From Richelia sp. SL_2_1 (lineage in GTDB: Bacteria > Cyanobacteriota > Cyanobacteriia > Cyanobacteriales > Nostocaceae): a DNA stretch of 57,989 nucleotides. The DNA is taken from the NCBI GenBank assembly GCA_012033205.1, contig JAAUSO010000023.1, forward strand, positions 1 through 57,989. The letters run 5' to 3'. The position numbers and the translations under genes were made by a program. A model generated the notes under the pieces. It saw only the letters and a program-made list of their open reading frames with translations. It was not told the origin of the DNA and searched no databases. Below, in pieces: positions 12,538 through 24,400 of the stretch (within the stretch, counting starts at the first letter, position 1; the number at the start of each line of letters is the position of its first letter).

Positions 12538-13609
12538 CTAACCCGAAAACGCTACTTCTTCTTCTTTTTTCCGATTACACATATTCTTTAAATCTTTCAG
12601 ATGAGGTAAACTCGCCATTACAGCTTCAAAATTATCATTAAAGTCAATCAAACAAGCGACTTCATCAACACCAGCTTTCTGTAGGCGCTCAACCATTTGC
12701 ATACAAGTTGTTTTTGAGCCAATTAAGGTTCTTCCTTTTAACCAACCTTCATAGGCAAACCGTAACAGGCTATTGATATCTGCTTCTGTAAATTTCTTTA
12801 AATCTACTTTAAGTCCAGCATCTCTTGCTAAACTTTCCAGTAGATTGATGTGAGTTTTCAAATAATTATAAAAAGGTTCCCTTGCCGCTTCTTTTACTTT
12901 ATCAAAATCTTCTCCTATAAACGTATGTATCATCATTGCCACTTTCCCTGCTTTAGGATCGTAACCATTTTGTTGTAAAGATTGGCGATATAGCAATATC
13001 TGTGGAGCAACTTCTTCTAAGGTTCCTCCTAATAGAGAAGTCAATACATTAGCACCAATTTTACCAGCTTCAATATAGGTGGCTGAAGATTGACATACAA
13101 CCCAAGTTGGCAGTTTAGATTGTATAGGTCGTGGAAAAGTTCTTACCTCAAAAGTTTTTCCAGTAGCATCTTTGAGTTCAACTTGTTCTCCTTCCCAAAG
13201 CTTTTGCACTGTCTGAATACCCTTCCACATTGTTTGTTTGCGGTTGGCATAGCTTTCGGTAGAAAGTACAAAGTCATCCATCGTCCAACCTGATGCAAAA
13301 CCAAGAGCAACTCTACCATTGAAAATTATCAACTACAGACCATTCTTCAGCTACTCGTGCGGGGTTATGAAGTGGCATGACAAGACTGCCAGCCCGTAAT
13401 TGAATTTGCTTGGTAATCATTGCCAATGCTGTACTAGTTAAGCACGGGTTTGGATAAAGTCCTCCAAACGGGTGAAAATGCCTTTCTGGAGTCCAAAGGG
13501 CAGAAAAATCATTCTGATCCGCAAATTTTGCACTTTCTGTTAGTAACTTATATTTGTTGTTATTAACTTTTGAACCATCTCCAGAAAAATAAAATAGGCT
13601 AAATTCCAT
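12538..13609 (-). CDS. Luciferase-like flavin monooxygenase of NRPS/PKS type, frameshifted
   Basis: Stand-alone bacterial-luciferase-like (LLM) monooxygenase of about 357 residues, of the subgroup found in natural-product clusters. N-terminal motifs include FALWTPERHFHPFGGLYPNP-like sequence (here SALWTPERHFHPFGGLYPNP), TSTALAMITKQIQLRAGS and VAEEWSVVDN; the C-terminal part continues with GRVALGFASGWTMDDFVLS. The frame breaks after VVDN at about 13322-13327. Two bases appear to be missing (or one gained) before NGRVALGFASGW, so two open halves remain. Such enzymes use FMNH2 and O2 to oxidise a carrier-bound or free intermediate; the exact reaction here is unknown. It sits between PKS and NRPS genes on the same strand, so it is likely a tailoring enzyme of this line. 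Confidence 0.85.
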
Positions 13610-13731
13610 GTCTTTACTCCTTAATTTCTACAGAAAATTATTCTTCAATCTTTGATGAAATTGTGGGGTAGCAAAAATATTTAATAGTATTCAGTAAAAC
13701 TATTCTCAACTATTGAAGTCCTTAATGAGAA

Positions 13732-16700
13732 TTACTCAGAATCTGTCACTAATTCTTGTTGAATTTCTGATAATGAAAGACTTCTTACTTTTTGCAATAA
13801 ATCCGCAGTTTCTTGAATCTCTTCATCTTCTTGCCGTCGTTGTTTTTGAGCAATAACCTTAGCAATTCCAGCTAGAGTGGGAGCATCAAAAAGAATACTT
13901 TCAAGAGGTAATTCTACTTCAAAAATCTCCCGCAAACGCGAAGTTACTTGAACTGCTAGCAAGGAGTGTCCCCCCAATTCAAAGAAATTATCATTAACAC
14001 CAATCTGCTCAACACCAATAATTTCTTGCCAGATTTGTGCTACTCTTTGTTCAATTTCGTTACTAGGAGCTGTGTAAACTGTTTGTAAATTTGGTCTAGA
14101 GTGTTGTGAAAGTAAGTCTTCTTGGGAATTATTCCTCTTGTGTAGAGATTTGCGCTCGATCCAGGTGCTAATTCTAGCTTGTAAATCTCCTGGCGAAACA
14201 ATAAATTGACTTGGTGAAGCTATTGCTAAAACGCGCTGGCATACTTCCCATGCTTCATTTGGTGTCATTGCTAAGTCAATCAAACTTGTTTCGGGCGCAC
14301 CATCTTTTCTTTCTTGTTGTTGATATCGTACAGCATCCCAGTTAATACAAAACCACGGAACAATATTTTTGTGATTTTTCTTAACAACAAAGCTATCAAT
14401 GAAAAGATTAGCTGCTGAATAAGCAACCAGTCCCAGACCTCCTACAATAGATGATAAAGAAGATTGCAATAAACAAAAATCTAATTCTCTGTCTTGCAAA
14501 AGTTTTTCTAGTACATAGAGTCCATAAACTTTTGAATGAAATTGTAACTCGCTTTGATCTCGACCAATTTCTTGAATCGAGAAACTTGACTTTTCATCAC
14601 TCATGGGGGTGACGTAAAATACACCATGAATCCGCTCAAAAGATTCGTATGCTTGATTGATTGCTGTTTGCATTTGTTCAATATTTGCAGGGTCAGCCTC
14701 AATCATGAGTAACTCTGTACCAGACTCTTCTAATCCAAGTATTTTCTTGATATAACTACTGACAATATCCTGTTCTCCATGATTTGTTAGCCATTGTGAC
14801 CATTCATCCCTTCGAGGAAGCCCTATATTACCAATCAAAATGAGTTTAACTTGTAATGTTTGAGCTAAATATTCTGCAAAAACTAAGCCAAGACTTCCGA
14901 TAAAATCTCCTGCAATTAGATAAATTCCTCCTTCCCTAAGTCTAGTTGTTTCTTCTTCCACTTGTTTTAATTGCTTTGGCTCAGTGGTTTGTACCCATCG
15001 ATGACTACCACGGTAAGCAACAACCAAGTCAGACGGCTGAGTTGTTAGCTCCGCCATGATTTGGTTTATTAGTTGTGTTTCTGAAGAATTCTTTAGTTCA
15101 GAAATGATGATATCGATGTTACGGCAGGTAATATTTGGATATTCTTGGGAAATTACCTTACAAGCTCCTAAGACCGTTCCTTTTTCTGGAATTAATTCTT
15201 CTTGTCCGCTGGTATTATGAACGTTGTTTGTTACAACTACTAATTCCAAAGGCTTGGTGATATTTCGTTTAGATAAGGCTTTAGCTATGGATAGCGTACT
15301 ATAGAAGCCGAAATTCTGATACTGTTGAAAGCTTGAGATTGCTGATTGTATCTGTTCGGAGAAAGTTTGACTCAAGTTTTGAGTATTGGCTGTGACACCC
15401 CAAAAATGAGCAATAGTTTGTGGTACTTTATCTATTTCACCTAATGTTTGGAATAAAATGTCATAGTCATCTTCCTGTTCTGGGTTGATTGCGTAAGCGT
15501 GATCGCTCAGTTGGGTAAATTTCTCTCCCACAGTTACAGTTATGACTTCTTGACCCTTTTGTTCTAGTTGTTGAGCAATTTGTAAACTGAAATTACATGA
15601 GTCAACAAAAACTAAATAGCATAGCTTTGCCTTTTCTATTTCTCTTGGTTTAAAGGGTTCAAGTAAATTAACTTGCTTCCAGCTAGGAAGATAAAACCAA
15701 TCAGCAATATTTTGTTTTTTGCTTATAGCTTGGTTATCAATAGTGTCATTTATTTTTTGTGGCTCAATCCAATAACGCTGACGTTCAAAGGGGTATGTAG
15801 GTAAGGGAATACGGTGTCGTTGTTCTTGTGCATAAAAACCAAACCAATTTACTTGTACCCCTGCTAACCAAAGTCTTCCCAAACTGTTGAGTAAAAATGC
15901 TACATCCGACTGCTCGTCTTTGGGATGACGCATTGAACTTAAAATTATTGCATCCTTTGTCTGTTGTTTGGCAAGAGTATTTAATGTTCTACCCGGACCA
16001 ACTTCTAATAATACTTGCTCGAAATCTTTGATTAACTCCGCAATACCCGTACTAAAGCGCACCGTGTGCCGTAAATGCTTTGTCCAATAGCTGGGATCGG
16101 TTGCTTCAGATGGGGTAATCCAGCCTCCTGTTAGGTTGGAAATAAAAGGAATTTCCGGAGGATTTAAATTTACTTTTTTGACTTCCTCAGTGAATATTCC
16201 CAGGATAGAATCCATCATTGCAGAATGAAAGGCATGGGAAGTATGCAAACGTCTACAATTTACACCTGCAAGTTGTAGCTCTTGTTGCAATTCCTCTATT
16301 GCTGATTCTGTTCCTGATACGACGCAGTTCGTTGGTGCATTTATTACAGCTAGACAAAGCTTTTCATTTAGACAAAATTGTATTGCCTCTTGGTCAAGTT
16401 CAACTGAAAGCATAGCACCCTTTGGAAGTTGTTGCATCAGCCGTCCACGGACAGCAACAAGCGTTAAAGCATCTTCTAGAGAAAAAACACCTGCCAAACA
16501 AGCAGCTACATATTCCCCGATGCTATGACCAATCATTGCTACGGGAGATATACCCCATGACATCCACAACTTTGCTAGAGCATACTCAATTACAAACAGT
16601 GCTGGCTGAGTTATTTGAGTCTGTTGCAGTTGCTGTCTCGCAATTTCTGTTTGTTCATGATTTGGGTATAAAATTGTGCGTAAGTCAACATCAAGATGAG

Positions 16701-18413
16701 ATTTAAGTATTTCACAGCACTCATCTATATGTTTCCTAAATACTGGCTCAATCTCGTACAATTCTTTACCCATATTTACGTACTGTGAACCTTGACCAGG
16801 AAACATAAATGTAACCTGCCGGTTGATTGGTTCTTGGAAGTGGGTAAATATTCTTTGTGGATCTAGATTTTCTAAAACTGTAACTGCATCGTCACAATTC
16901 TCACATAATAGCATTCGACGATGCTCAAAAGCTCGACGACCAACTTGTAAGGTATATGCAGCATCGGCCAAATTTAATTTGGGATGCTGTTTGAGGTGAG
17001 TAACTAAATTTGTGATCGCAATTTCTAATGCTGATTCGGTTTTCGCAGAAAGTAATAACAACTGCCAAGGACGAGACAAACTAGAAGGGTGACTAGGTGG
17101 AGCTTCTTCAAGAATCGCGTGGGCATTTGTTCCACCAATACCAAACGAACTCACACCAGCACGACGAGGAGTGCCTTTAGTCTCCCACTGCGAAAGTTGA
17201 GTATTAACGTAGAAGGGACTGTTATCGAAATCAATCTGAGGATTGGGCTGCTCAAAATGTAAACTGGGTGGTATCTGTTTATGTTTAAGGGCTAAAACTG
17301 TTTTTATTAAGCCTGTAACACCTGCAGCAGTATCCAAATGCCCAATATTCGTTTTTACTGAACCTATAGCGCAATAATTTTTCTTTTGCGAACCAGTATG
17401 AAAAGCTTGGGTTAGTGCTGCAATTTCAATTGGATCTCCCAAAGAGGTTCCTGTTCCATGTGCCTCAATATAGGTGATTGTTTCGGGGTCAACTTCAGCA
17501 ATCGTTTGAGCTGCTTTAATCACCTTTGCTTGGGTGTCAATACGGGGTGCTGTGTAGCTAACTTTTAGACCACCATCATTATTAATAGCTGAACCTTTAA
17601 TAACAGCGTGAATGGTATCTCCATCGGTGATCGCCTCATCTAATCGCTTTAAAACAACAATGCCTACACCACTACCAAAAACAGTTCCTTGCCCCTTAGC
17701 ATCAAAGGCACGACAATGACCATCTGGAGATAAAATTCCACCCTCTTGATAAGAATATCCAGTTTTTTTTGATGCATCGATCATAACACCACCAGCTAAT
17801 GCCAGATCGCATTCCCCACCCAGTAAACTTCGGCAGGCTAAATGTACGGCGACTAATGAAGTCGAACAAGCAGTTTGAACATCTACAGAAGGTCCCTCTA
17901 ATTCGAGTTTATAAGATACTCTTGTTGTAAGGAAATCTTTGTCATTTGCCAAAACAAGCTGTTGAGTATCAATAAAATTTTTAATACTTTGATTTGAATA
18001 AAGGTTTATTAGATAATCATTAGTACCCGTGCCAGCATAAACTCCTATTGAACCATCATACTGTTTAGAATCGTAACCGCTGCATTCGAGAGCTTGCCAA
18101 GCACATTCTAGGAAAATACGTTGTTGAGGATCTATAACTTCAGCTTCTCTAGGATTAAAGCCAAAAATGAAGCATCAAATAACTCTATATCTTTTAATGT
18201 AGACCCATATCTAACATAGTTAGAATTATTCAGTATGGTGAGGTCTACACCTGAAGATTTGAGTTCTTCATCTGTAAAGGACGTTATTGACTCTTTACCA
18301 TCTTGCAAATTTTGCCAAAACTCCTTAAGATTTTGGGCTCCAGGAAATCGTCCTACCATGCCAATAATAGCTATTTCTAGACCAGTTTGCTCGAAAGATA
18401 CTGAATTATTCAT
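13732..18413 (-). CDS. Type I PKS module KS-AT-degenerate KR-ACP, frameshifted
   Basis: One-module PKS of about 1560 residues. Order: KS (VQTACSTSL near 179, EAHGTGT, KTNIGHL), AT (GHSIGEY near 629, HAFHS, malonyl type), KR-like region (near 1166) and a carrier domain (LGGHSL near 1481). In the KR the nucleotide-binding motif is AGDFIGSLG rather than TGGxGxxG, although the later SSLSSIVGG and VAYSAAN segments remain; reduction is doubtful. The frame is broken at 18163-18167: a run of five A on the plus strand where two sister PKS genes have six at the same codon (FFGFNP). Repairing one base joins the 93-residue start to the main body. The ATG is one base past the stop of the upstream NRPS, so translation is probably coupled. 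Confidence 0.88.
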
Positions 18414-18414
18414 T

Positions 18415-21400
18415 TTATTTAATTCCCTTGCTAATTTTTAAAAATTGTTTGATTCGAGCTTTACCATCTTTTAATTGTTGAGTCCGTGCTTCAGCTCGAT
18501 CAAAATTTGTTAAATCATCGTTATTTACTCGACCAATGAACTCAGCCAAGGAACTGATGGTTGGGTACCTAAATAGTTCGATTATTGTCAAATCTTTCTG
18601 GCATATTTTACGCAGTTGGCTATGAACCTGAACCATTAATAAAGAATGTCCACCAAGCTCAAAGAAGTTATCATGAATGCCAACCTTTTGGACTTTGAGC
18701 GCCTTCTGCCAAATTGTAGCGATAGATTTTTCCAAATCATTTTGAGGTTTAATGTAGGTTGTTTCTAACTCTCGACGAAGATTATCTATTTTAGGCAGTG
18801 CTTGGCGATTTAGCTTACCGTTAGGCGTTAATGGCAAAGCCTTTACTGGTATAAAAGCAGCAGGTATCATATAATCAGGCAGCTTTGCTTTTAAGAAGCT
18901 CCGTAATTCACTGGGTTTAGGAGCTAATTTTTCTTCTGAGACTAAATAAGCTATTAGCTGTTTCTCCCCAGGTACGTTCTCCCTTACTACTATTATAGTT
19001 TCTCTAATAGTGGGATATTGAGTTAATTGTGTCTCAATCTCTCCAATTTCAATCCGGAAACCACGAATTTTTACTTGGTGGTCGATGCGACCAATGTACT
19101 CTATTTCTCCACTTGCAAGGTAGCGGGCTAAATCCCCTGTTTTGTAGAGACATGCTGCTGGTTTGTCGCTAAAGGGATTAGGAATAAATTTTTCAGCAGT
19201 TAGCTTAGGACGGTTTAAATAGCCTCGTGCTAGTTGCTCACTACTTATATATATTTCGCCGAGTACGCTTATGGGAACAGGTTGCTTGTTCACATCTAGT
19301 ATATATATCTGGGTGTTAGCAATTGGACGACCAATTAAGACAGATGTAGATAAGGGCGCTTGTGGAGTAACACTGTAGCAAGTAACATCCGCAGATACCT
19401 CTGATGAACCGTAAAGGTTTAACAAAGTACTATCTGGCAAACTTTGTCGAAATTGCACGAGGAGGTCATGAAACAGCGCTTCACCACTGCTAATCCACAA
19501 CTTTAACTTGGGTAAGTGTAACTGTAGGGCATGATTTCTATTTAATAATATACGTAGTAATGAAGGAACAAGTACTAATCGTGTCACATTGTTGCAAGCA
19601 AGATTAGTGACAAATTTTTGTGGGTCTTTGATAACTGAATCGGGCACAATTACTGTGGTTATTCCTTTAAGTAAAGAACCAAAAATTTCCCATACTGAAT
19701 CAACAAAGTTTAGGGATGTTTTCTGGCAACAAATTTCTTCTTCTTTGAAAGGGTAATTTTGCCACATCCATTGGCAACGATTGATAACACCTTTGTGCAA
19801 ACCAAGAACTCCCTTTGGTTGTCCTGTAGAACCGGAAGTATAGATTACGTAAGCAAGGTTATCAATTGTGGTATTGGATGCAGGATTTTCTGTGCTTTTA
19901 TCGATGATTTGTTCCCAACCACTATCAATGCAAATTACTTGAGCTTTGTGAAAAGATAGACTTTCTAATAAGTATTGTTGTGTTAGCAAGACGCTTGGTT
20001 GGGAGTCTTCTAACATATAAGCCAAGCGTTCTGTTGGATAGCTAGGGTCTAGGGGTACATATGCACCACCTGCTTTAAGGATGGCTAATAGTCCGATAAC
20101 CATATCAAGCGAGCGCTCTACACAAATTCCCACCAAAACCTCTGGTTTTACTCCCAACGAGCGCAAATAATGGGCTAGTTGATTTGCTTTGGAGTTTAGT
20201 TCGTCATAAGTTAATTGTTGGTCTTCAAAAATTACTGCCACCGATAGGGGCGTTTTTTCTACCTGGGCTTCAAATAACTCATGAATACATAGAAGGGGAT
20301 ATTCAGCTTTTGTATTATTCCACTCCCGTAGTAATTGATGCTGCTCAGATTCTGTTAATAGTGGTAACTCTGATAAACGTTGTTGTGGATTAGCAACAAT
20401 TCCAGATAACAACGTTTGTAGATGACTCACCATTCTTTGTATCGTATTTTTCTCAAATAAATCAGTATTGTATTCTAAGCTTCCAACCAACCCCGACTCG
20501 GTTTCTGTCATATATAGGGTTAAATCAAACTTAGAAGTATCATTATCGCCTTCCAAGGGAGTTAAAGTTAAACCAGGCAACTCTAAAGCCGACATTGGAG
20601 CATTCTGAAGTACAAACATCACTTGAAACAGTGGCGCATGACTTAAATCTCGCTGTGGTTGTAGTCGCTCAACTAACAATTCAAAAGGCAAATCCTGATG
20701 TGCATAAGCTCCTAGTGCTACCTCTCGTACCCGTTTTAATAGTTCTTCAAAACTGGGGTTTCCTGCTAAGTTAGTTCTCAACACCAGGGTATTGACAAAA
20801 AATCCAATTAATCCCTCAAGTTCTGCTCGATTACGGTTAGCAATTGGCGAACCAACTACAATATCTTCTTGGGCTGTGTAACGATATAGCAATGTTTGGA
20901 AGCCTGCCAACAAAGTCATAAATAAAGTAGTTCCCTGCTGCTGACTCAATTTATTAAGTTTTGCAGATAATTCTGTTGATAACTTAAATGAATAAGTTGC
21001 ACCCCGGAAAGTCTGTATTTTCGGTCTAGGATAATCTGTAGGTAATTCTAATACTTTTGGTGCGTTCTCTAATTGCTTGAGCCAATAAGATATTTGGTTT
21101 TCAAGTACTTCTCCTTGCAGCCATTGTCGTTGCCAAGCTGCAAAATCTACATACTGTACTGGTAGTTCTGGGTAGGAGATGGGTTCTTCATTACAGAAGT
21201 TAGAATAAAATGAAGAAAATTCTTCTACTAATACACCAACTGACCAACCATCAGAAACGATGTGGTGCATTGTCACTAAGATAATATGTTCTTGCTCGCC
21301 CAAACGCAATAGTTTTACTCTTAGTAAACAATCGCTGCTGATGTCAAAGGGTTTTTGTGCTTCTCGTGCAATTTGTTGTTGGAATTCTGCTTGTTGGTTT

Positions 21401-24400
21401 GCACCAATCGAACTAATATCCAGTATTGACAGCGTTAGGGGCTTTGCTTCGGAGATAACAACTAATGGTTGTCCTTCTTTTGTTAAAAAATTGGTTCTAA
21501 GAGCTTCATGACGATGCACAATTTGGTTGAAGCTTTGTTGTAGTGCTTCTACATTCAATTCTCCCTGTAGCTGTACAGCAGCCGAAATATTATAGAATGG
21601 GCTGTTCTGTTCTAATTGAGTTAAAAACCATAGCCGTTGTTGAGCAAATGATATTGGTAATTGTTGCCAACGGGGAATCGGCTCAATATTCGTCGCTGCA
21701 ACTGTTGATTCTACTGTAATTGTTTTTTCAATTTCTTTTGCTAACCATGCTATTGTTGGTGTTTCAAATAGATAGCGTAAAGGTAGCTCTACTTGAAATA
21801 CTTGCCGGATTTGAGAAATTACGCGAGTTGCAATTAAGGAATGTCCTCCTAATTCAAAGAAGTTATGATTAATACCTATTTTTTCAATCCCAAGTATTTC
21901 CGCCCAAATACCCGCTAATAAAGTCTCCACTGGTGTAGAAGCAGGAACTATATCCGATGATGATATTTGTGTTAAATCTGGTACTACTAGAGCTTTTCGG
22001 TCAACTTTACCATTCGGCGTAAGTGGTAGGGCTTCCAATGTGACAAAAGAGAAAGGTACCATGTAGTTTGGTAACTTTGATTCTACAAAAATACGCAACT
22101 CATCAATTACCAATGTTTGCTGCTTCCGAAGGACTATGTAAGCAATTATTAGTTGAGAATTTGCAGAATTTTCGCCAATTATGACTACAGTTTCTCGTAC
22201 TGCTGGATGTTGCCCGATTACAGCCTCAATTTCTCCTAGTTCAATCCGGAACCCACGCAGTTTAACTTGGTTATCAATTCTACCTATATATTCAATATTT
22301 CCACTAGGTAAATAGCGAGCTAAATCTCCGGTTTTGTAAAGGCGATTGCCTTCTTTATTGCTTAAGGGATTGGGGATAAATTTTTCTGCTGTCAAATCGG
22401 GACGACGAAAATAACCTTTTGCAAGTCCCCTTCCACCGATGCATAATTCCCCCGTTACACCCACGGGAACCAACTGATTATATTTGTCGAGGATATAAAG
22501 CTGGGTGTTGGCAATTGGTTTGTCAATTGGTACGATATTATCGCCAGCTTCTACTTGACTAGCCGCTGACCAAATAGTAGTTTCGGTAGGACCGTACATA
22601 TTCCATAAAGAATGGCATTTGTCGAGTAACTGATTTGCTAAATTTCTGGGTAAAGCTTCCCCACCACAAAGAATTTTTAATTGACTATCTCCATCCCAAC
22701 CTGCTGCTAAAAGTAACTGCCATGTTGCCGGTGTAGCTTGCATGACTGTAGCTTTTGTATCCAACAGTTTTGCCAATAACCGGATTCCGTCGGAGACAGT
22801 TTCCCGACTGGCTATTACCAAGCGAGCGCCTACTATAATTGGCAGAAATAATTCTAATGCGGCAATATCAAAGGAATAAGTAGTAACTGCCAGTAAAGTA
22901 TCCGAAGATGTTAATCCCGGAGCTTGCTGCATCGAGTACAAAAAGTTGCTCAAAGCACCGTGGGAAATTTGTACGCCTTTCGGTTTGCCCGTAGAGCCAG
23001 AAGTATAAATTGTATAAGCAAGGTTATCGCTAATGAGTTCGGAGCATAGATTTTCCTGGCTTTGTTGGGCTATCAGGTGCCAATTAATATCCAAACAAAC
23101 CACCTGAGCTTGATGTTGGGGTATAGTTTCCCGAAGTTTAGCTTGAGTCAACAACACTGCTGCTTGAGTCTCTTCTAGGATAAAAGCTATCCTTTCTTGA
23201 GGGTAGATTGGATCTAAAGGAACATATGAACTACCTGCTTTGAGAATAGCCAACAATCCAATTAGCATATCCAGGGAGCGCTCGACACAAATCCCCACCA
23301 GCACCTCTGGTTTTACTCCCAAGGAGCGCAAATGATGCGCTAGTTGATTTGCTTTGTTATTTAATTGACGATAAGTTAACTGTTGGTTTTCAAATACAAC
23401 TGCTACAGCATTGGGTGTTTTTTCTACCTGGGCTTCAAATAATTCGTGAATACATTTATCCTGAGGGTAATTAGTAGCTGTATTATTCCAATCAAACAAC
23501 AGAGTCTGACGCTCGGCTCCTGTTAATAACGGTAGCTCCGACAAACGCTTTTGTGGTTGAGCAACAATACCCTCAAGCAAATTAATCAAATGGTCTACCA
23601 TTCTCTCAATAGTGGTAGCATCAAACAAATCTGTATTGTACTCCCACCATCCCCGGAGTTGTGGCTGTGAATCCACTACATACAAGCTTAAATCAAACTT
23701 TGCTGTTCCACTATGGTTTTGCAACCATTTTAAAGTTAAATTAGGTAATACTAAATCTGTTTTAGTATCTTCTTGCACAGCAAAAGTGACTTGAAACAGG
23801 GGAGTATGACTGAGATTACGCTCCGGGTGTAATTCCGCCACCAATCGCTCAAAAGGTAGCTCTGCATGAGCATAAGCCCCTACACATACTTCACGCACTC
23901 TATCCAGTAATTCTAAAAAGCTAGGATTTCCAGACAAGTCGGTACGAAGCGCCAGGGTATTGACAAAAAAACCAATTAACCCTTCAATCTGACTTTGGTT
24001 GCGATTCGCAATTGGTGAGCCAATACAGATATATTCTTGACTTGTATAGCGGTACAATTGTACTTTAAACGCCGCTAACAAAGTCATAAACAAAGTAACT
24101 CCTTGCTGCTTGCCCAAACACCTCAACCGCTCGCTCAATTGTGGTGATAGCTCAAACTCTCTTGCCGCTCCTTGAAAACTTTGCACTGGGGGACGCTGAT
24201 AGTCTGTTGGCAAAGATAAACTGGTGGGAGCATCTGCAAGTTGTTGCTGCCAATATGAAAGTTGAGTTTTTTCTCGTTTCCCCTGAAACCATTGCTGCTG
24301 CCAAATCGAATAGTCTGCGTATTGAATCGGCAGTGGAGAAAGTGGGGAAGATTTTCTAGTTGAAAAAGCTGCATATATCCCCGCTAATTCTTGATTTAGC

